Assembly (NCBI GenBank): GCA_026390015.1
Contig: JAPLGS010000156.1
Span: forward strand, 1-64,000
Reading direction: 5' to 3'
Origin: Chloroflexota bacterium
GTDB lineage: Bacteria > Chloroflexota > Anaerolineae > Anaerolineales > Villigracilaceae
DNA length: 64,000 bases
Position 1 is the stretch's first letter. Each line of letters begins with the position of its first letter. The translations under genes were made by a program, and so were the position numbers. Below are positions 17,289 to 27,756 of this stretch, piece by piece. A model generated the notes under the pieces. The model saw only the letters and a program-made list of their open reading frames with translations. It had not been told where the DNA came from and ran no database searches.

Positions 17289-18419
17289 ATGAGCACAAAA
17301 GAAAAAGATGAATCGCGCCCCATGACCGAGGAAGCGGATTTTCTACAGATCAAATCCATCAACCATGTTCACTTTTATGTGGGCAATGCAAAACAAGCCA
17401 TGTATTATTGGTGGAAGGCTTTTGGATTTAAACCCGTGGCGTATTCAGGGCTCGAAACAGGCAATCGCGAATTTGCGTCTTATGTTCTTGAATCTGGAAA
17501 TGCGCGCTTTGTGGTATCTGCGCCATACAGTCCATCCAGCCCGCTCGCGTCACATCACATGTTGCATGGTGACGGGGTCAAGGTCATCGCCTTGGAAGTA
17601 GAGGATGCCGAAAAAGCCTGGCAGGCCACCACCTCACGCGGTGCAAAATCCGCGTGGAGCCTGCGCGAAGAGCGGGATGATTTCGGCATCTATCGCACCT
17701 CCGCAATTTATACGTATGGTGAAACCCTGCATGTCTTTGTAGACCGCTCTAATTACAAGGGAGTCTTTGCGCCCACCTACCGCCCCATCAAAGACAACGG
17801 AACTCAATCCGCCGGGCTGGCCGCCATTGACCATATTGTTGGAAACGTTCAACTCGGCAAAATGAATCAGTGGGTCAACTTTTATCATCAGGTGCTGGGA
17901 TTCCGTCAACTGATGCATTTTGATGATAAGGATATTTCAACCGAATATTCCGCGCTTATGTCGAAGGTGATGCAAAATGGAAATGGGCGTGTAAAATTTC
18001 CGATCAATGAACCCGCGGAAGGAAAACGCAAGAGTCAGATCGAAGAATATCTCGATTACTATCTCACACCCGGCGCCCAGCACATCGCCATCATTACCGG
18101 TGATATTCTCGACAGCGTTGAACAACTCCGCATGAACGGCGTTGAATTCCTGCGCGTGCCGAATGCATATTACGAAACTCTGCCAGACCGCATCGGCAGT
18201 ATCAAGGAAGATTACAAAGACATCCAGGAACTCGGCATCCTTGTAGACAAAGACGACGAAGGCTACCTCTTACAAATTTTCACAAAACCCATTCAAGACC
18301 GCCCGACCATGTTCATTGAGATCATCCAAAGACACGGCGCGCAGGGATTCGGAAAAGGGAATTTCAAAGCCTTGTTCGAGTCACTGGAATTGGAACAGGA
18401 ACGTCGCGGGAATTTGTAA
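17289..18419 (+). CDS. hpd: 4-hydroxyphenylpyruvate dioxygenase
   Basis: HPPD converts 4-hydroxyphenylpyruvate to homogentisate, the second step of tyrosine breakdown. The 376 residues form two vicinal-oxygen-chelate domains. The iron ligands fit the family: His182 in AIDHIVGNV, His265 in AQHIAIITGDI and Glu344 in MFIEIIQRHG. The C-terminal GFGKGNFKALFESLE helix that gates the active site is present. The gene heads a cluster with fah and hmgA genes and has its own promoter and a good ribosome binding site. Confidence 0.96.
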   Translation: MSTKEKDESRPMTEEADFLQIKSINHVHFYVGNAKQAMYYWWKAFGFKPVAYSGLETGNREFASYVLESGNARFVVSAPYSPSSPLASHHMLHGDGVKVIALEVEDAEKAWQATTSRGAKSAWSLREERDDFGIYRTSAIYTYGETLHVFVDRSNYKGVFAPTYRPIKDNGTQSAGLAAIDHIVGNVQLGKMNQWVNFYHQVLGFRQLMHFDDKDISTEYSALMSKVMQNGNGRVKFPINEPAEGKRKSQIEEYLDYYLTPGAQHIAIITGDILDSVEQLRMNGVEFLRVPNAYYETLPDRIGSIKEDYKDIQELGILVDKDDEGYLLQIFTKPIQDRPTMFIEIIQRHGAQGFGKGNFKALFESLELEQERRGNL

Positions 18420-18426
18420 AAGCAAG

Positions 18427-19305
18427 ATGATATTCGCCACGATCAGCACGCTTCACTCGCCGCCTCAACCTGCTCTTGTTTCAAATGGCAGAGTCTATCC
18501 GCTGCCCTTTGCCGACATGCGCGCCGTCATCCAAGCTGGCGTGGATAAAATTAATATTTCAGAAACATCCTTCGCATTAGACGAGGTGAAATTTCACGCA
18601 CCGCTTCGCCCAAACACATTACGAGATGCGTACGCATTTGAGCAGCATGTAAAAACCGCCAATCAAAACCGCGGACGCGAAGTGCCCGCGGAATGGTATA
18701 AATTTCCTGTTTTCTATTACACCAATCCAAACAGCATCTTCGGGACGGGTGATAAAATTCCATACCCACACTTTACAAACGCCTTAGACTATGAATTGGA
18801 AATCGCCATCGTGATCGGCAAGGCTGGCATCAACATCAAAGCCGAGGATGCGCCTGAATATATTTTTGGGTACACGATCTTCAACGACTGGTCAGCCAGA
18901 GATATTCAACGCGAGGAAATGAAAGTTGGTTTGGGGCCTGCCAAGGGAAAAGATTTCGCCTCGTCTTTAGGACCAGTCATCGTGACGAGCGAAGCGCTTG
19001 CAGATAGATCAGTAAACAGACCGGGCGTGTACGATCTCAAGATGTCTGCAAAAGTTAACGGTATTGAAATGTCCAGAGGAAATTTTAAAGATATATTTTG
19101 GTCATTCGGAGAGATCATCGCGAGAGCATCAGACACAACGGAATTGCAGGTGGGAGATGTGATCGGGTCGGGAACGGTCGGCACGGGCTGTTTGTTGGAA
19201 TTGACCAGGACACAAGGCCCATGGCTGAACGAGGGCGATGTTGTGGAGCTTGAAATTGAGAGGATTGGAATTTTGAAAAATACCATCGGAGGGAAGACAA
19301 AATGA
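18427..19305 (+). CDS. Fumarylacetoacetate hydrolase family protein
   Basis: The 292-residue protein has the FAH fold. The metal-binding motif is in DYELEIAIVIGKAG, followed by FGYTIFNDWSARDIQ, KGKDFASSLGPV and VGTGCLLEL. In this cluster it most likely cleaves fumarylacetoacetate, the last step after homogentisate oxidation. The family also contains decarboxylases and isomerases of similar size, so I give no symbol. I start at the ATG at 18427, 7 bases after the hpd stop, because the longer frame overlaps hpd. Its end overlaps the next gene (ATGA). Confidence 0.85.
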   Translation: MIFATISTLHSPPQPALVSNGRVYPLPFADMRAVIQAGVDKINISETSFALDEVKFHAPLRPNTLRDAYAFEQHVKTANQNRGREVPAEWYKFPVFYYTNPNSIFGTGDKIPYPHFTNALDYELEIAIVIGKAGINIKAEDAPEYIFGYTIFNDWSARDIQREEMKVGLGPAKGKDFASSLGPVIVTSEALADRSVNRPGVYDLKMSAKVNGIEMSRGNFKDIFWSFGEIIARASDTTELQVGDVIGSGTVGTGCLLELTRTQGPWLNEGDVVELEIERIGILKNTIGGKTK

Positions 19306-20213
19306 AAGGAAGCTTTTTGGGCTTTGCGGCAACCCTGGTGCTTGCCACGCTCGCATGTGGATTAATCAATCAAGCGCCGAACCCTCCATTAGATCTCAAT
19401 GGAGTAGGCACCATCGTCGCCGCAACTTTTCAGGCATTAACACCCGCAGAAGCAGCAGCCAGCCCAACCGTTGCAACAGAAACGCCTCCCACTGCAATTT
19501 CCCAAACAAATGGAATTTCAATTAGCTTTGACAATATCAGTTTTATTATTCCCGAGGGACTCGCCAACGGCGGATCAAGCGAAAAAATTCCTGCAGTTAG
19601 CGCGGAAACCGGAGCACCGTGGGAGGTTGGACCGGCTTATATGAAGATTACGCTCAGCTCGTATCCATTGCAGGGAACGATGTGGCAGCCTGAAATCCGC
19701 ATTTACCCTGCGGATGAATTCCGTCAGATTGACTCAATCGTGGGCGACAGGATGAATGAAATAACATCCATCGTATCCAACCCGAGCGGTCCGCTGCCAA
19801 AGAATTTACCATTCCTGCCTTTCATCAACGCCGCCCTGGTATTTTATGGGCAAATGCAAGTGATATATTTTAACAACGGATCTGGAATTCGATATCTCAC
19901 ACAATTTGATCAAGCGCCAATACCGATCAATAATCAGGAAATGTTCTATACTTTCCAGGGCTTAAGTAAAGATGGAAAGTATTTCATTTCCGCCACGCTT
20001 CCTTTAAACGCTGCATTCCTGCCCGCAGACGGATCTCAAAATTCCCCCACGCCTGCTGATGGAATCCCAATGGATTGGAATAATTATGAAAACTTCCCGG
20101 TCTACTTGAACGCGGTCACGCAAAAAATATCCAGCACTGACCCAAATGCGTTTTCACCCACTCTGGCAAAACTGGATGGACTGATACAATCCATCATTAT
20201 CAATTCGCCATAA
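19302..20213 (+). CDS. Predicted lipoprotein of unknown function
   Basis: The protein has 303 residues with a lipoprotein signal ending in LATLAC (Cys at about 19). A Thr/Pro/Ala-rich linker runs to about residue 70, and a soluble domain of about 230 residues follows with no motif I recognise. It starts inside the stop codon of the FAH gene, so it is translated from the same mRNA as the catabolic enzymes. No catabolic role is evident. Confidence 0.78.
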   Translation: MKGSFLGFAATLVLATLACGLINQAPNPPLDLNGVGTIVAATFQALTPAEAAASPTVATETPPTAISQTNGISISFDNISFIIPEGLANGGSSEKIPAVSAETGAPWEVGPAYMKITLSSYPLQGTMWQPEIRIYPADEFRQIDSIVGDRMNEITSIVSNPSGPLPKNLPFLPFINAALVFYGQMQVIYFNNGSGIRYLTQFDQAPIPINNQEMFYTFQGLSKDGKYFISATLPLNAAFLPADGSQNSPTPADGIPMDWNNYENFPVYLNAVTQKISSTDPNAFSPTLAKLDGLIQSIIINSP

Positions 20214-20270
20214 AGAGAATCTTGATCACAAATAAATGTACCAACAACTAAAAAATATTTGGAGGCGCAA

Positions 20271-20747
20271 ATGAGAAAAATGGCTTCACACGATGAAGAA
20301 GTATACAGCAGTGATGTCTTCCGCGTTTTGGCGGATTATGAAATTTCGCGTTCAGCACGATACCCCAATCCGTTGGGATTGCTACATATTGACATGGCAC
20401 CCATCGCTTCGAACGAAGATGCTTTGCGCGCTGCTTCAGGTGTTTTCAAATCTGCCCTCAATGCACATCTCCGTTCAGTCGACATAACATCCGCTGCAGG
20501 AAGTGAATACAGAATACTGCTGCCTTCGACAAATTCAACAGGCACCCAAACTGTTTGCGATAGATTGATCTCGGTCTTCAAGAACAAATTCGAAACCGAA
20601 TTTGGCACAGTGGCCTTTTCCATTCACATCGGAGCCACCAGCCACAATGGCGGCCCATCTCTTACATCCGAAGGTCTTTTTCTTTATGCTGAAATGGCTC
20701 TCAAGGAATCCAAGCTCAAAGGGCCAAATACCTACGTATTTTCTTAA
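20271..20747 (+). CDS. Stand-alone degenerate GGDEF-like domain protein
   Basis: The protein has 158 residues with the layout of a diguanylate cyclase domain: GLLHIDMAPIASNEDALRAA corresponds to the metal-binding first strand, and AGSEYRILLPS sits where GGDEFxxLLP is expected. The signature is lost, so cyclase activity is unlikely; protein binding or a regulatory role is possible. I choose the ATG at 20271 because GGAGG lies 6 bases upstream. It lies between the lipoprotein and hmgA genes in the homogentisate cluster. Confidence 0.7.
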   Translation: MRKMASHDEEVYSSDVFRVLADYEISRSARYPNPLGLLHIDMAPIASNEDALRAASGVFKSALNAHLRSVDITSAAGSEYRILLPSTNSTGTQTVCDRLISVFKNKFETEFGTVAFSIHIGATSHNGGPSLTSEGLFLYAEMALKESKLKGPNTYVFS

Positions 20748-20782
20748 CCTGCTGGAATAACTTTAATTTTGAAGGAGATCAC

Positions 20783-20824
20783 ATGCGCCAGGCTAATCCG
20801 GCACATTTCATTTGTGGTCATTGA
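20783..20824 (+). CDS. 13-codon small ORF upstream of hmgA
   Basis: GAAGGAG stands at ideal distance before an ATG that opens a 13-codon frame, MRQANPAHFICGH. It ends 16 bases before the hmgA start, with the hmgA Shine-Dalgarno in between. The ribosome binding site is the best reason to believe it is translated. It may couple or control translation of hmgA; there is no terminator or clear alternative hairpin to suggest attenuation. Confidence 0.45.
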   Translation: MRQANPAHFICGH

Positions 20825-20840
20825 AAAATAAGGAGAGGCG

Positions 20841-22004
20841 ATGCCTTTTTATTATAAGCTTGGCGCTATTCCCCACAAACGTCACATCCAATTCAAAAAG
20901 CAGGATGGAAAACTTTATCGTGAAGAAGTCATGGGGTTGGAAGGCTTCTCTTCGATCCAATCCATTCTCTATCACCAATTCCTGCCGCCCCGTGTAAAGA
21001 GGATTGAGGACATTGGCCCCGCCAAACCTGACTATGTGGACTATGGCCCGATCCGTCACCGCGCCTTCAAAACGGATCAGACTCCGCTCGGGGTTGATCC
21101 TGTTTCCGCGCGGATTCCACTGCTCGGCAACAGCGATGTCATCCTGGGCGTATCCCGTTCCAAAAACAGCATGGACTATTTCTACCGCAACTCACAAGCG
21201 TATGAAACCTGGTTCGTGCATGAAGGCAGCGGAATTCTCAAATCTCAATTTGGGAATCTACCATTTCGCAACGGTGATTACATTGTGATTCCCTTTGGTG
21301 TGACATGGCAAATGAAATTAAGCGAAGAATGTAAATTCTTCACCATTGAAAATCCGAGTCAAATAGAACCACCCAAACGCTACCGCAATGATTATGGTCA
21401 ACTCCTGGAGCACTCGCCGTACTGCGAGCGTGATATTCGAGTCCCGCAGGAATTGGAAACTCACACGGAACGCGGCGAGTTCGAAGTCCGCATCAAGGTG
21501 CGTGACAGATTGTCCCGCCATATTTTGGACTATCATCCACATGACGTGGTCGGCTGGGACGGATATCTCTATCCATGGATATTCAACATCGAAGATTTTG
21601 AACCCATCACCGGAAGATTGCACATGCCGCCGCCCATTCATCAAACTTTTGAAGCGCACAATTTTGTGGTGTGTTCTTTCGTGCCGCGGCTATTTGATTA
21701 TCATCCGGAGGGCATCCCCGCGCCGTATAATCATTCCAACATTCAATCGGATGAAGTTCTATATTACGCTGAAGGAAACTTTATGAGCCGCAAAGGGATT
21801 GACCGCAGCGATATCAGTCTGCATCCGTTTGGCTTGTCTCACGGCCCACAGCCCGGCATGACGGAAGCCAGCATCGGCAAGTTGGAAACAAAAGAACTGG
21901 CCGTGATGGTCGATACATTCCATCCATTAAATCTGACAAAGCAAGCCGTTGAAATGGAAAAACCCGGGTACATGTCCACCTGGCTTGAAGGCGACGGCGA
22001 ATAA
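20841..22004 (+). CDS. hmgA: Homogentisate 1,2-dioxygenase
   Basis: This enzyme opens the ring of homogentisate to maleylacetoacetate, using iron. The 387 residues end with the highly conserved core PPPIHQTFEAHNFVVCSF, FDYHPEGIPAPYNHSN, SDEVLYY and LSHGPQPG. By comparison with the human enzyme, the iron ligands are the His in NHSN, the Glu in SDEVLYY and the His in SHGPQPG. It is shorter than the roughly 440-residue eukaryotic and proteobacterial enzymes, as in some other bacteria. AAGGAG precedes the start. Confidence 0.93.
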   Translation: MPFYYKLGAIPHKRHIQFKKQDGKLYREEVMGLEGFSSIQSILYHQFLPPRVKRIEDIGPAKPDYVDYGPIRHRAFKTDQTPLGVDPVSARIPLLGNSDVILGVSRSKNSMDYFYRNSQAYETWFVHEGSGILKSQFGNLPFRNGDYIVIPFGVTWQMKLSEECKFFTIENPSQIEPPKRYRNDYGQLLEHSPYCERDIRVPQELETHTERGEFEVRIKVRDRLSRHILDYHPHDVVGWDGYLYPWIFNIEDFEPITGRLHMPPPIHQTFEAHNFVVCSFVPRLFDYHPEGIPAPYNHSNIQSDEVLYYAEGNFMSRKGIDRSDISLHPFGLSHGPQPGMTEASIGKLETKELAVMVDTFHPLNLTKQAVEMEKPGYMSTWLEGDGE

Positions 22005-22028
22005 ACTCATCCTGTGGAAAATTAAACT

Positions 22029-22661
22029 ATGGAAATCGACCCGACAACTATTTCGTACAAATCCGTTTACAAGATCATAACCGGCTCGATTCTTCCGCGA
22101 CCGATCGGTTGGATCTCGTCGATTGACAGTAGTGGGCGGCCGAATCTCGCTCCTTTCTCATTCTTCAACGCGGTCTGTTCCAACCCACCGACTGTCTTAT
22201 TCTGTGCCTCCATTCGCGGGTCAGACGGAAAAACAAAAGACACGTTGAACAACGTCCGCGCGACAAATGAATTCGTGGTGAATATCGTAACAGAAGAATT
22301 GCTACAAGCCATGAACGCATCATCCATTGAAGCGCCGCCAGACTTCGATGAATTTAATTATGCAGGCTTAACTCTTGCACCTTCGGTGATGATAAAGCCA
22401 CCGCGTGTAAAAGAAAGTCCCATACATTACGAATGTAGGGTAAAACAGATCATTGATATAAGTGATCAGCCGGGTGGGGCTTCGATTGTGATCGGCAGCA
22501 TCGTCCACATCCACGTGGATGATGGCGTCATGTTTGGGGAAGATAAAATCGATTTGACAGCGCTCAAGCCCATCGGTCGTCTGATGGGAAGCGGTTATTG
22601 CCGCGTCACCGATATCATTGAAATCGAACGTCCAAAAAATATTATCGGGGGGGAGAAGTGA
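22029..22661 (+). CDS. Flavin reductase-like FMN-binding split-barrel protein
   Basis: The protein has 210 residues. SILPRPIGWISSIDSSGRPN and LAPFSFFNAVCSNPPTVLF match the flavin reductase-like (DIM6/NTAB) family, which binds FMN and often supplies reduced flavin to oxygenases. It follows hmgA by 24 bases, so it probably belongs to the same operon, though hmgA itself needs no flavin. Its stop codon overlaps the GTG start of the next gene. Confidence 0.88.
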   Translation: MEIDPTTISYKSVYKIITGSILPRPIGWISSIDSSGRPNLAPFSFFNAVCSNPPTVLFCASIRGSDGKTKDTLNNVRATNEFVVNIVTEELLQAMNASSIEAPPDFDEFNYAGLTLAPSVMIKPPRVKESPIHYECRVKQIIDISDQPGGASIVIGSIVHIHVDDGVMFGEDKIDLTALKPIGRLMGSGYCRVTDIIEIERPKNIIGGEK

Positions 22662-23422
22662 AAAAATCCTTTTTTGTTTATCTGCTTGCGGTGGGTTTGA
22701 TCCTAACCTCCTGCAATCTTCCAGAAGACAAGGCATCATCGCAGGAAGGGATCATGACCGCCGCCGCAATGACCGTTCAATCTGCGCTCACCACGCCTCA
22801 AACTAGCCCTACTTCAAGCACCCCAATTATCGTTGTTGAAGACGCAACGCAGGCGCTTGGCACTACGATCGTTCCAGCTTCACCAACGCCATCCTCCCTT
22901 TCAACGCCGATGGTCAGTGTTGGAGATGTGATCAACTGCCGAAGCGGCCCGAACAAATCGAATAAAGTGGTTACACAATTAATGCCCGGCACACAAACCC
23001 AGATCATCGGATTTCTGCCTCCAAATTATTGGCTGGTCAATTCACAATTGGGCGAATGCTGGTTATCCGGTGAATTTGCCACACCGTCAGGAAATTTTGC
23101 GGCTGTGCCAACTGTCACTGCGCCGCCCACGCCGCAAGGGAACAAACCAGAGGCGCCGTCCTTTCCAAAAAACGGCTGGACATTTTACTGCTACGGTCCA
23201 GGGTCGGCGGATATTACTCTGACATGGAATGATAAAGCAAACAACGAAAGTGGGTATCGTGTATTTCGAAACAGTGAACTTGTAATCGACATGCCTGCCA
23301 ACTCTACAAATTTTAGCGAGACGATCGCTTTGAATACAGGCCAGACTGTGGCTTATCAAATCCAGGCTTATAACCAGATGGGCGAGACGCTGAGCTCTGT
23401 GGCGAGTATTACCTGTCCATAA
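22658..23422 (+). CDS. Lipoprotein with SH3-like and fibronectin type III-like domains
   Basis: The protein has 254 residues and starts with GTG, overlapping the upstream stop (GTGA) with GGGGGGAG as ribosome binding site. The lipobox is LTSC (Cys at about 19). A Thr/Pro/Ser linker follows. A bacterial SH3-like domain (about 84-145) contains INCRSGPNKSNKVVTQL, YWLVN and ECWLSG. The C-terminal beta domain, with ITLTWNDKANNESGYRVFR, is FN3-like. It is a likely cell-surface binding protein at the end of the hpd-hmgA run. Confidence 0.83.
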   Translation: MKKSFFVYLLAVGLILTSCNLPEDKASSQEGIMTAAAMTVQSALTTPQTSPTSSTPIIVVEDATQALGTTIVPASPTPSSLSTPMVSVGDVINCRSGPNKSNKVVTQLMPGTQTQIIGFLPPNYWLVNSQLGECWLSGEFATPSGNFAAVPTVTAPPTPQGNKPEAPSFPKNGWTFYCYGPGSADITLTWNDKANNESGYRVFRNSELVIDMPANSTNFSETIALNTGQTVAYQIQAYNQMGETLSSVASITCP

Positions 23423-23456
23423 AAAGAGAATCACAATAATTCCCTTGATAATCAAA

Positions 23457-23486
23457 AATTCCCGATGTCATAAGACATCGGGAATT
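23457..23486. terminator. Bidirectional terminator between the SH3 lipoprotein gene and typA
   Basis: A perfect 13-bp inverted repeat AATTCCCGATGTC with loop ATAA has T-rich sequence on both outer sides, suiting both convergent genes. Confidence 0.8.
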
Positions 23487-23490
23487 CTCA

Positions 23491-25347
23491 TTATGTTTCG
23501 AGTTGCTCTTTTGCTTTCTTGGTTTGCCTGCCGCGTTCATCTGTTGACAAAACGCGCTTTCGAATTCGATATGACTCAGGTGTAATTTCTAGCAATTCAT
23601 CGTCAGAGAGATATTCGATCGCTTCATCGAGAGACATTTGTCGGGGCGGCACAAGGCGGATTTCCATATCGCCGCCGGATGCGCGCATGTTCGTCAGATG
23701 TTTCTTTTTGCAGACGTTGACGGATAGATCGCCTCCGCGGGCGTTCTCGCCGATCACCATGCCTTCATAAACGGCAACGCCAGGGCCTGTAAATAACTGT
23801 CCACGATCTTCCGCGGTCTTCAGCGCATAAGCAGTGGTTGTGCCGGCTTCCCAGGCGACGATGGATCCTTTCGTGCGTGACGACATCGGCCCGGCCAATT
23901 CATCATATCCATTAAAGATCGTGTGCATGACACCTTCACCACGCGTGGAGGTCAGGAATTGATAACGGAAGCCAAGCAATCCGCGCGTTGGGACGATGTA
24001 CACAATGCGCGTCATGCCCTGACCCGCATCCTGCATATCCATCATTTTGCCGCGTCTACTCCCGAGCATTTCCACGACAACGCCGACAGTTTCATTGCTG
24101 GTCTCAACGTGCACTTCTTCAAACGGTTCAAGCAACGCACCGTCATCTGCTTTGTGATAAATAACTTCGGGGCGTGATACCTGAAATTCATATCCTTCAC
24201 GGCGCATGGTTTCGATGAGAATTCCCAAATGCAATTCGCCGCGGCCAGACACTAAAAAGTTCTCAGCCGATTCGGTTTCTTCCACGCGCAAAGAAACATT
24301 GGTGCGAAGTTCTTCAAATAAACGTTCACGCAATTTGCGCGATGTGCCCCACGTGCCTTCCTTGCCGGTGAAAGGAGAAGTGTTCACGCCAAAGGTCATG
24401 CGGACAGTTGGCTCTTCCACTTTGATGGTTGGCAATGCAATCGGGTTGGCGGGATCAGCAAGTGTTTCACCGATTGCAATTCCTTCGAGACCTGCCAGTG
24501 AAATAATATCGCCCGCGATCACTTCGTCAATATCAACTTTATTTAAACCTTTAAAGGTGTACAAATAACGCGCGCTTTCAGGAAGGATGGTTCCATCCAG
24601 TTTCATGCGCGCCAGTTTTTGTCCGGCTTTGATCGTACCTGCGAAGACGCGGCCGATGGCAGTCACTCCGCGATAATCATCATAACCAAGCATGGTGACG
24701 AGTAATTGCAGAGGCGCTTCAGGATCCACTTTGGGAGCGGGGATATGCTTGAGGATCACGTCAAACAATGGCTGGAGATCATCTCCGAGGTCGGGAGTAA
24801 ATCCCGCTTTCCCAGCTGTCGCTTGAGCATAGACGACAGGAAAATCCGCCTGGTCTTCAGTGGCGCCCAGTTCGATGAACAGATCAAAAGTCTCATTGAG
24901 CACGCGCGCAGGCTCGGCATCTTTGCGATCTACTTTGTTGATCACCACGATGGCTTTATGTCCCATCGAAAGTGCTTTCTTTAATACGAAACGAGTCTGA
25001 GGCATTGGGCCTTCAGCGGCATCCACCAACAAAAGAACGCCGTCCACCATGTTCATGACGCGTTCCACTTCCCCGCCGAAATCGGCATGACCGGGCGTAT
25101 CCACAATATTGATCTTGATGGGTTTTTTTGTGACGGGGTCAATCAGCGAAATGGCGGTGTTCTTGGCGAGAATGGTAATGCCGCGCTCACGTTCAAGGTC
25201 ATTTGAATCCATGACACGTTCTTCGACATGTTGATGTTCGCGGAAAGTGTGAGATTGGCCAAGCAAACCATCCACCAGGGTGGTCTTGCCATGATCAACG
25301 TGCGCGATAATGGCGATGTTACGAAGGTCAGTTCTTTCGATTAGCAT
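23491..25347 (-). CDS. typA: Translational GTPase TypA/BipA
   Basis: The 618-residue length is normal. The G domain shows [25 protein letters not shown] (switch I), [14 protein letters not shown] (G3) and NKVD (G4). EF-G-like domains II, III and V follow, and the C-terminal TypA-specific domain has GARPENAR-like [19 protein letters not shown]. It acts on the ribosome, mainly in stress adaptation and 50S assembly. Its roughly 230-nt leader contains a terminator-like hairpin. Confidence 0.97.
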   Translation of the reverse strand: MLIERTDLRNIAIIAHVDHGKTTLVDGLLGQSHTFREHQHVEERVMDSNDLERERGITILAKNTAISLIDPVTKKPIKINIVDTPGHADFGGEVERVMNMVDGVLLLVDAAEGPMPQTRFVLKKALSMGHKAIVVINKVDRKDAEPARVLNETFDLFIELGATEDQADFPVVYAQATAGKAGFTPDLGDDLQPLFDVILKHIPAPKVDPEAPLQLLVTMLGYDDYRGVTAIGRVFAGTIKAGQKLARMKLDGTILPESARYLYTFKGLNKVDIDEVIAGDIISLAGLEGIAIGETLADPANPIALPTIKVEEPTVRMTFGVNTSPFTGKEGTWGTSRKLRERLFEELRTNVSLRVEETESAENFLVSGRGELHLGILIETMRREGYEFQVSRPEVIYHKADDGALLEPFEEVHVETSNETVGVVVEMLGSRRGKMMDMQDAGQGMTRIVYIVPTRGLLGFRYQFLTSTRGEGVMHTIFNGYDELAGPMSSRTKGSIVAWEAGTTTAYALKTAEDRGQLFTGPGVAVYEGMVIGENARGGDLSVNVCKKKHLTNMRASGGDMEIRLVPPRQMSLDEAIEYLSDDELLEITPESYRIRKRVLSTDERGRQTKKAKEQLET

Positions 25348-25442
25348 ATTGTTCCTTAGGTAGTGGCAAAACGGAGAGAGCCGATCGTGACGAACAATCG
25401 TCCCGTTACACTCTCACGCTGATACACCATGATATTACACAC

Positions 25443-25469
25443 AAAAACCCCCGACGGGAAAGCCGAGGG
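25443..25469 (-). terminator. Terminator-like hairpin in the typA leader
   Basis: On the minus strand CCCTCGG pairs with TCGGGGG across an 8-nt loop (two G-U pairs) and is followed by TTTTTG. It sits about 95 bases upstream of typA in the same orientation, so it either ends an unseen upstream transcript or attenuates typA. I found no convincing leader peptide. Confidence 0.5.
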
Positions 25470-25639
25470 CTTGAAGTCAGTGGTTCGGCGTGCGGGATGT
25501 ATATTATCAGATAGTAACGGTTTTGGGTAGGGCCAAGCGAAAAAAACAAAATTATCTAATAATATATCGCGTGCCATTTAGCTATAATTTTCAGAACGAA
25601 CTTTGAAATGATTTGGTGACTCCACTGCAAAAACTCAAA

Positions 25640-25751
25640 GCCACAGAGAACACCGAGAAAAAAAGAGACAAAAATGAAAGGTCGGCAAAGAAATCGCCTC
25701 GATGCTACCGAATCCTCAAAAAATCTCAGTGAACTCTGTGCGCTCTGTGGC
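25640..25751. repeat. CACAGAG inverted repeat, copy 2 (best preserved)
   Basis: The left arm GCCACAGAGAACACCGAGA and right-arm elements TCTCAGTGAACTCTGTG and CGCTCTGTGGC are inverted relative to each other over about 112 bp. Related arms occur near 1101-1160 and 41741-41800. It lies in the gap between typA and purA and encodes nothing I can see. Confidence 0.7.
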
Positions 25752-25933
25752 TAAATGCCTTTTTTTCAGTAGACTCTTTGGTGATCTTACAAAAGTTTTC
25801 ATGCACTCCCATTTTTGGCGTTCAGCCAGAAATTACAGAAATCATCTCCATCGCCAAACTGGTTATCATATCCATGTTAACAACAATCGCGAGTTCCGTA
25901 ATATCCATTGTCAATCGTCTTCGTTTGGGCATA

Positions 25934-25962
25934 TTGGACGACTGAAAACAAGAGTGTATAAT
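25934..25962 (+). promoter_or_regulatory. Sigma70-type promoter for purA
   Basis: TTGGAC and a perfect TATAAT are separated by 17 bases. The predicted start near 25969 gives a purA leader of about 185 nt, long enough for RNA-level control. Confidence 0.65.
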
Positions 25963-26069
25963 AAAATTAAGTAAAGTAATTTATTTAATTCGAAAAATTA
26001 CGCGACAGAATCTGCAGCTGACTTAAGTGTCGATCTGATCTTGCCAGGACGGGTTTGATCAGAGGATGA

Positions 26070-27479
<1,410 letters not shown>

Positions 27480-27523
27480 CTTTCAGGTTTATAATCCAAA
27501 GGTCTTTTATTGAGGATATATTC

Positions 27524-27646
27524 GTGAGTAGAATTGCTGAAATTCACGCATTAATCCGAAACGGGATTTATTATCTGAACGAGTATACTGATAATGAATC
27601 TGTCCAAGATGGATTGACATTTAAAATATCAAAGATGGAATCTTGA
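27524..27646 (+). CDS. Possible small hypothetical protein
   Basis: A GTG-started frame of 40 codons has GAGG nine bases upstream. Its product (SRIAEIHALIRNGIYYLNEY at the N-terminus) is not one I recognise. It could be a real small gene or the remnant of a larger one, lying in the 277-bp gap between purA and the histidine phosphatase gene. Confidence 0.3.
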   Translation: MSRIAEIHALIRNGIYYLNEYTDNESVQDGLTFKISKMES

Positions 27647-27689
27647 CGGCAAAATCAGAAAAACTTGGCCGAAGGAAGAATAATTCACC

Positions 27690-27728
27690 ACGTGACAGTC
27701 ATCCGCTTCGCAAAGATGACTGTCACGT
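27690..27728. promoter_or_regulatory. Perfect 14-bp palindromic hairpin upstream of the phosphatase gene
   Basis: ACGTGACAGTCATC and its exact reverse complement flank an 11-nt loop. It ends 28 bases before the ATG of the histidine phosphatase gene. No T-run follows on the plus strand. It could be an operator or an RNA structure. Confidence 0.5.
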
Positions 27729-27756
27729 TATTAAACATAAGGTGGTCAAACAAAAC

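Noticed and set aside
25356-25577. A 73-codon minus-strand frame covering the typA leader
   Set aside because: It runs through the terminator-like hairpin, shows no recognisable protein features and has no convincing ribosome binding site.
25454-25610. A tRNA or other structured RNA gene upstream of typA, suggested by ACCA before the terminator-like hairpin
   Set aside because: No cloverleaf or known RNA core could be folded from the minus-strand sequence.
27690-27728. Hairpin considered as an intrinsic terminator for purA
   Set aside because: There is no T-run after the stem on the plus strand and it lies more than 200 bases after the purA stop, close to the next start codon.
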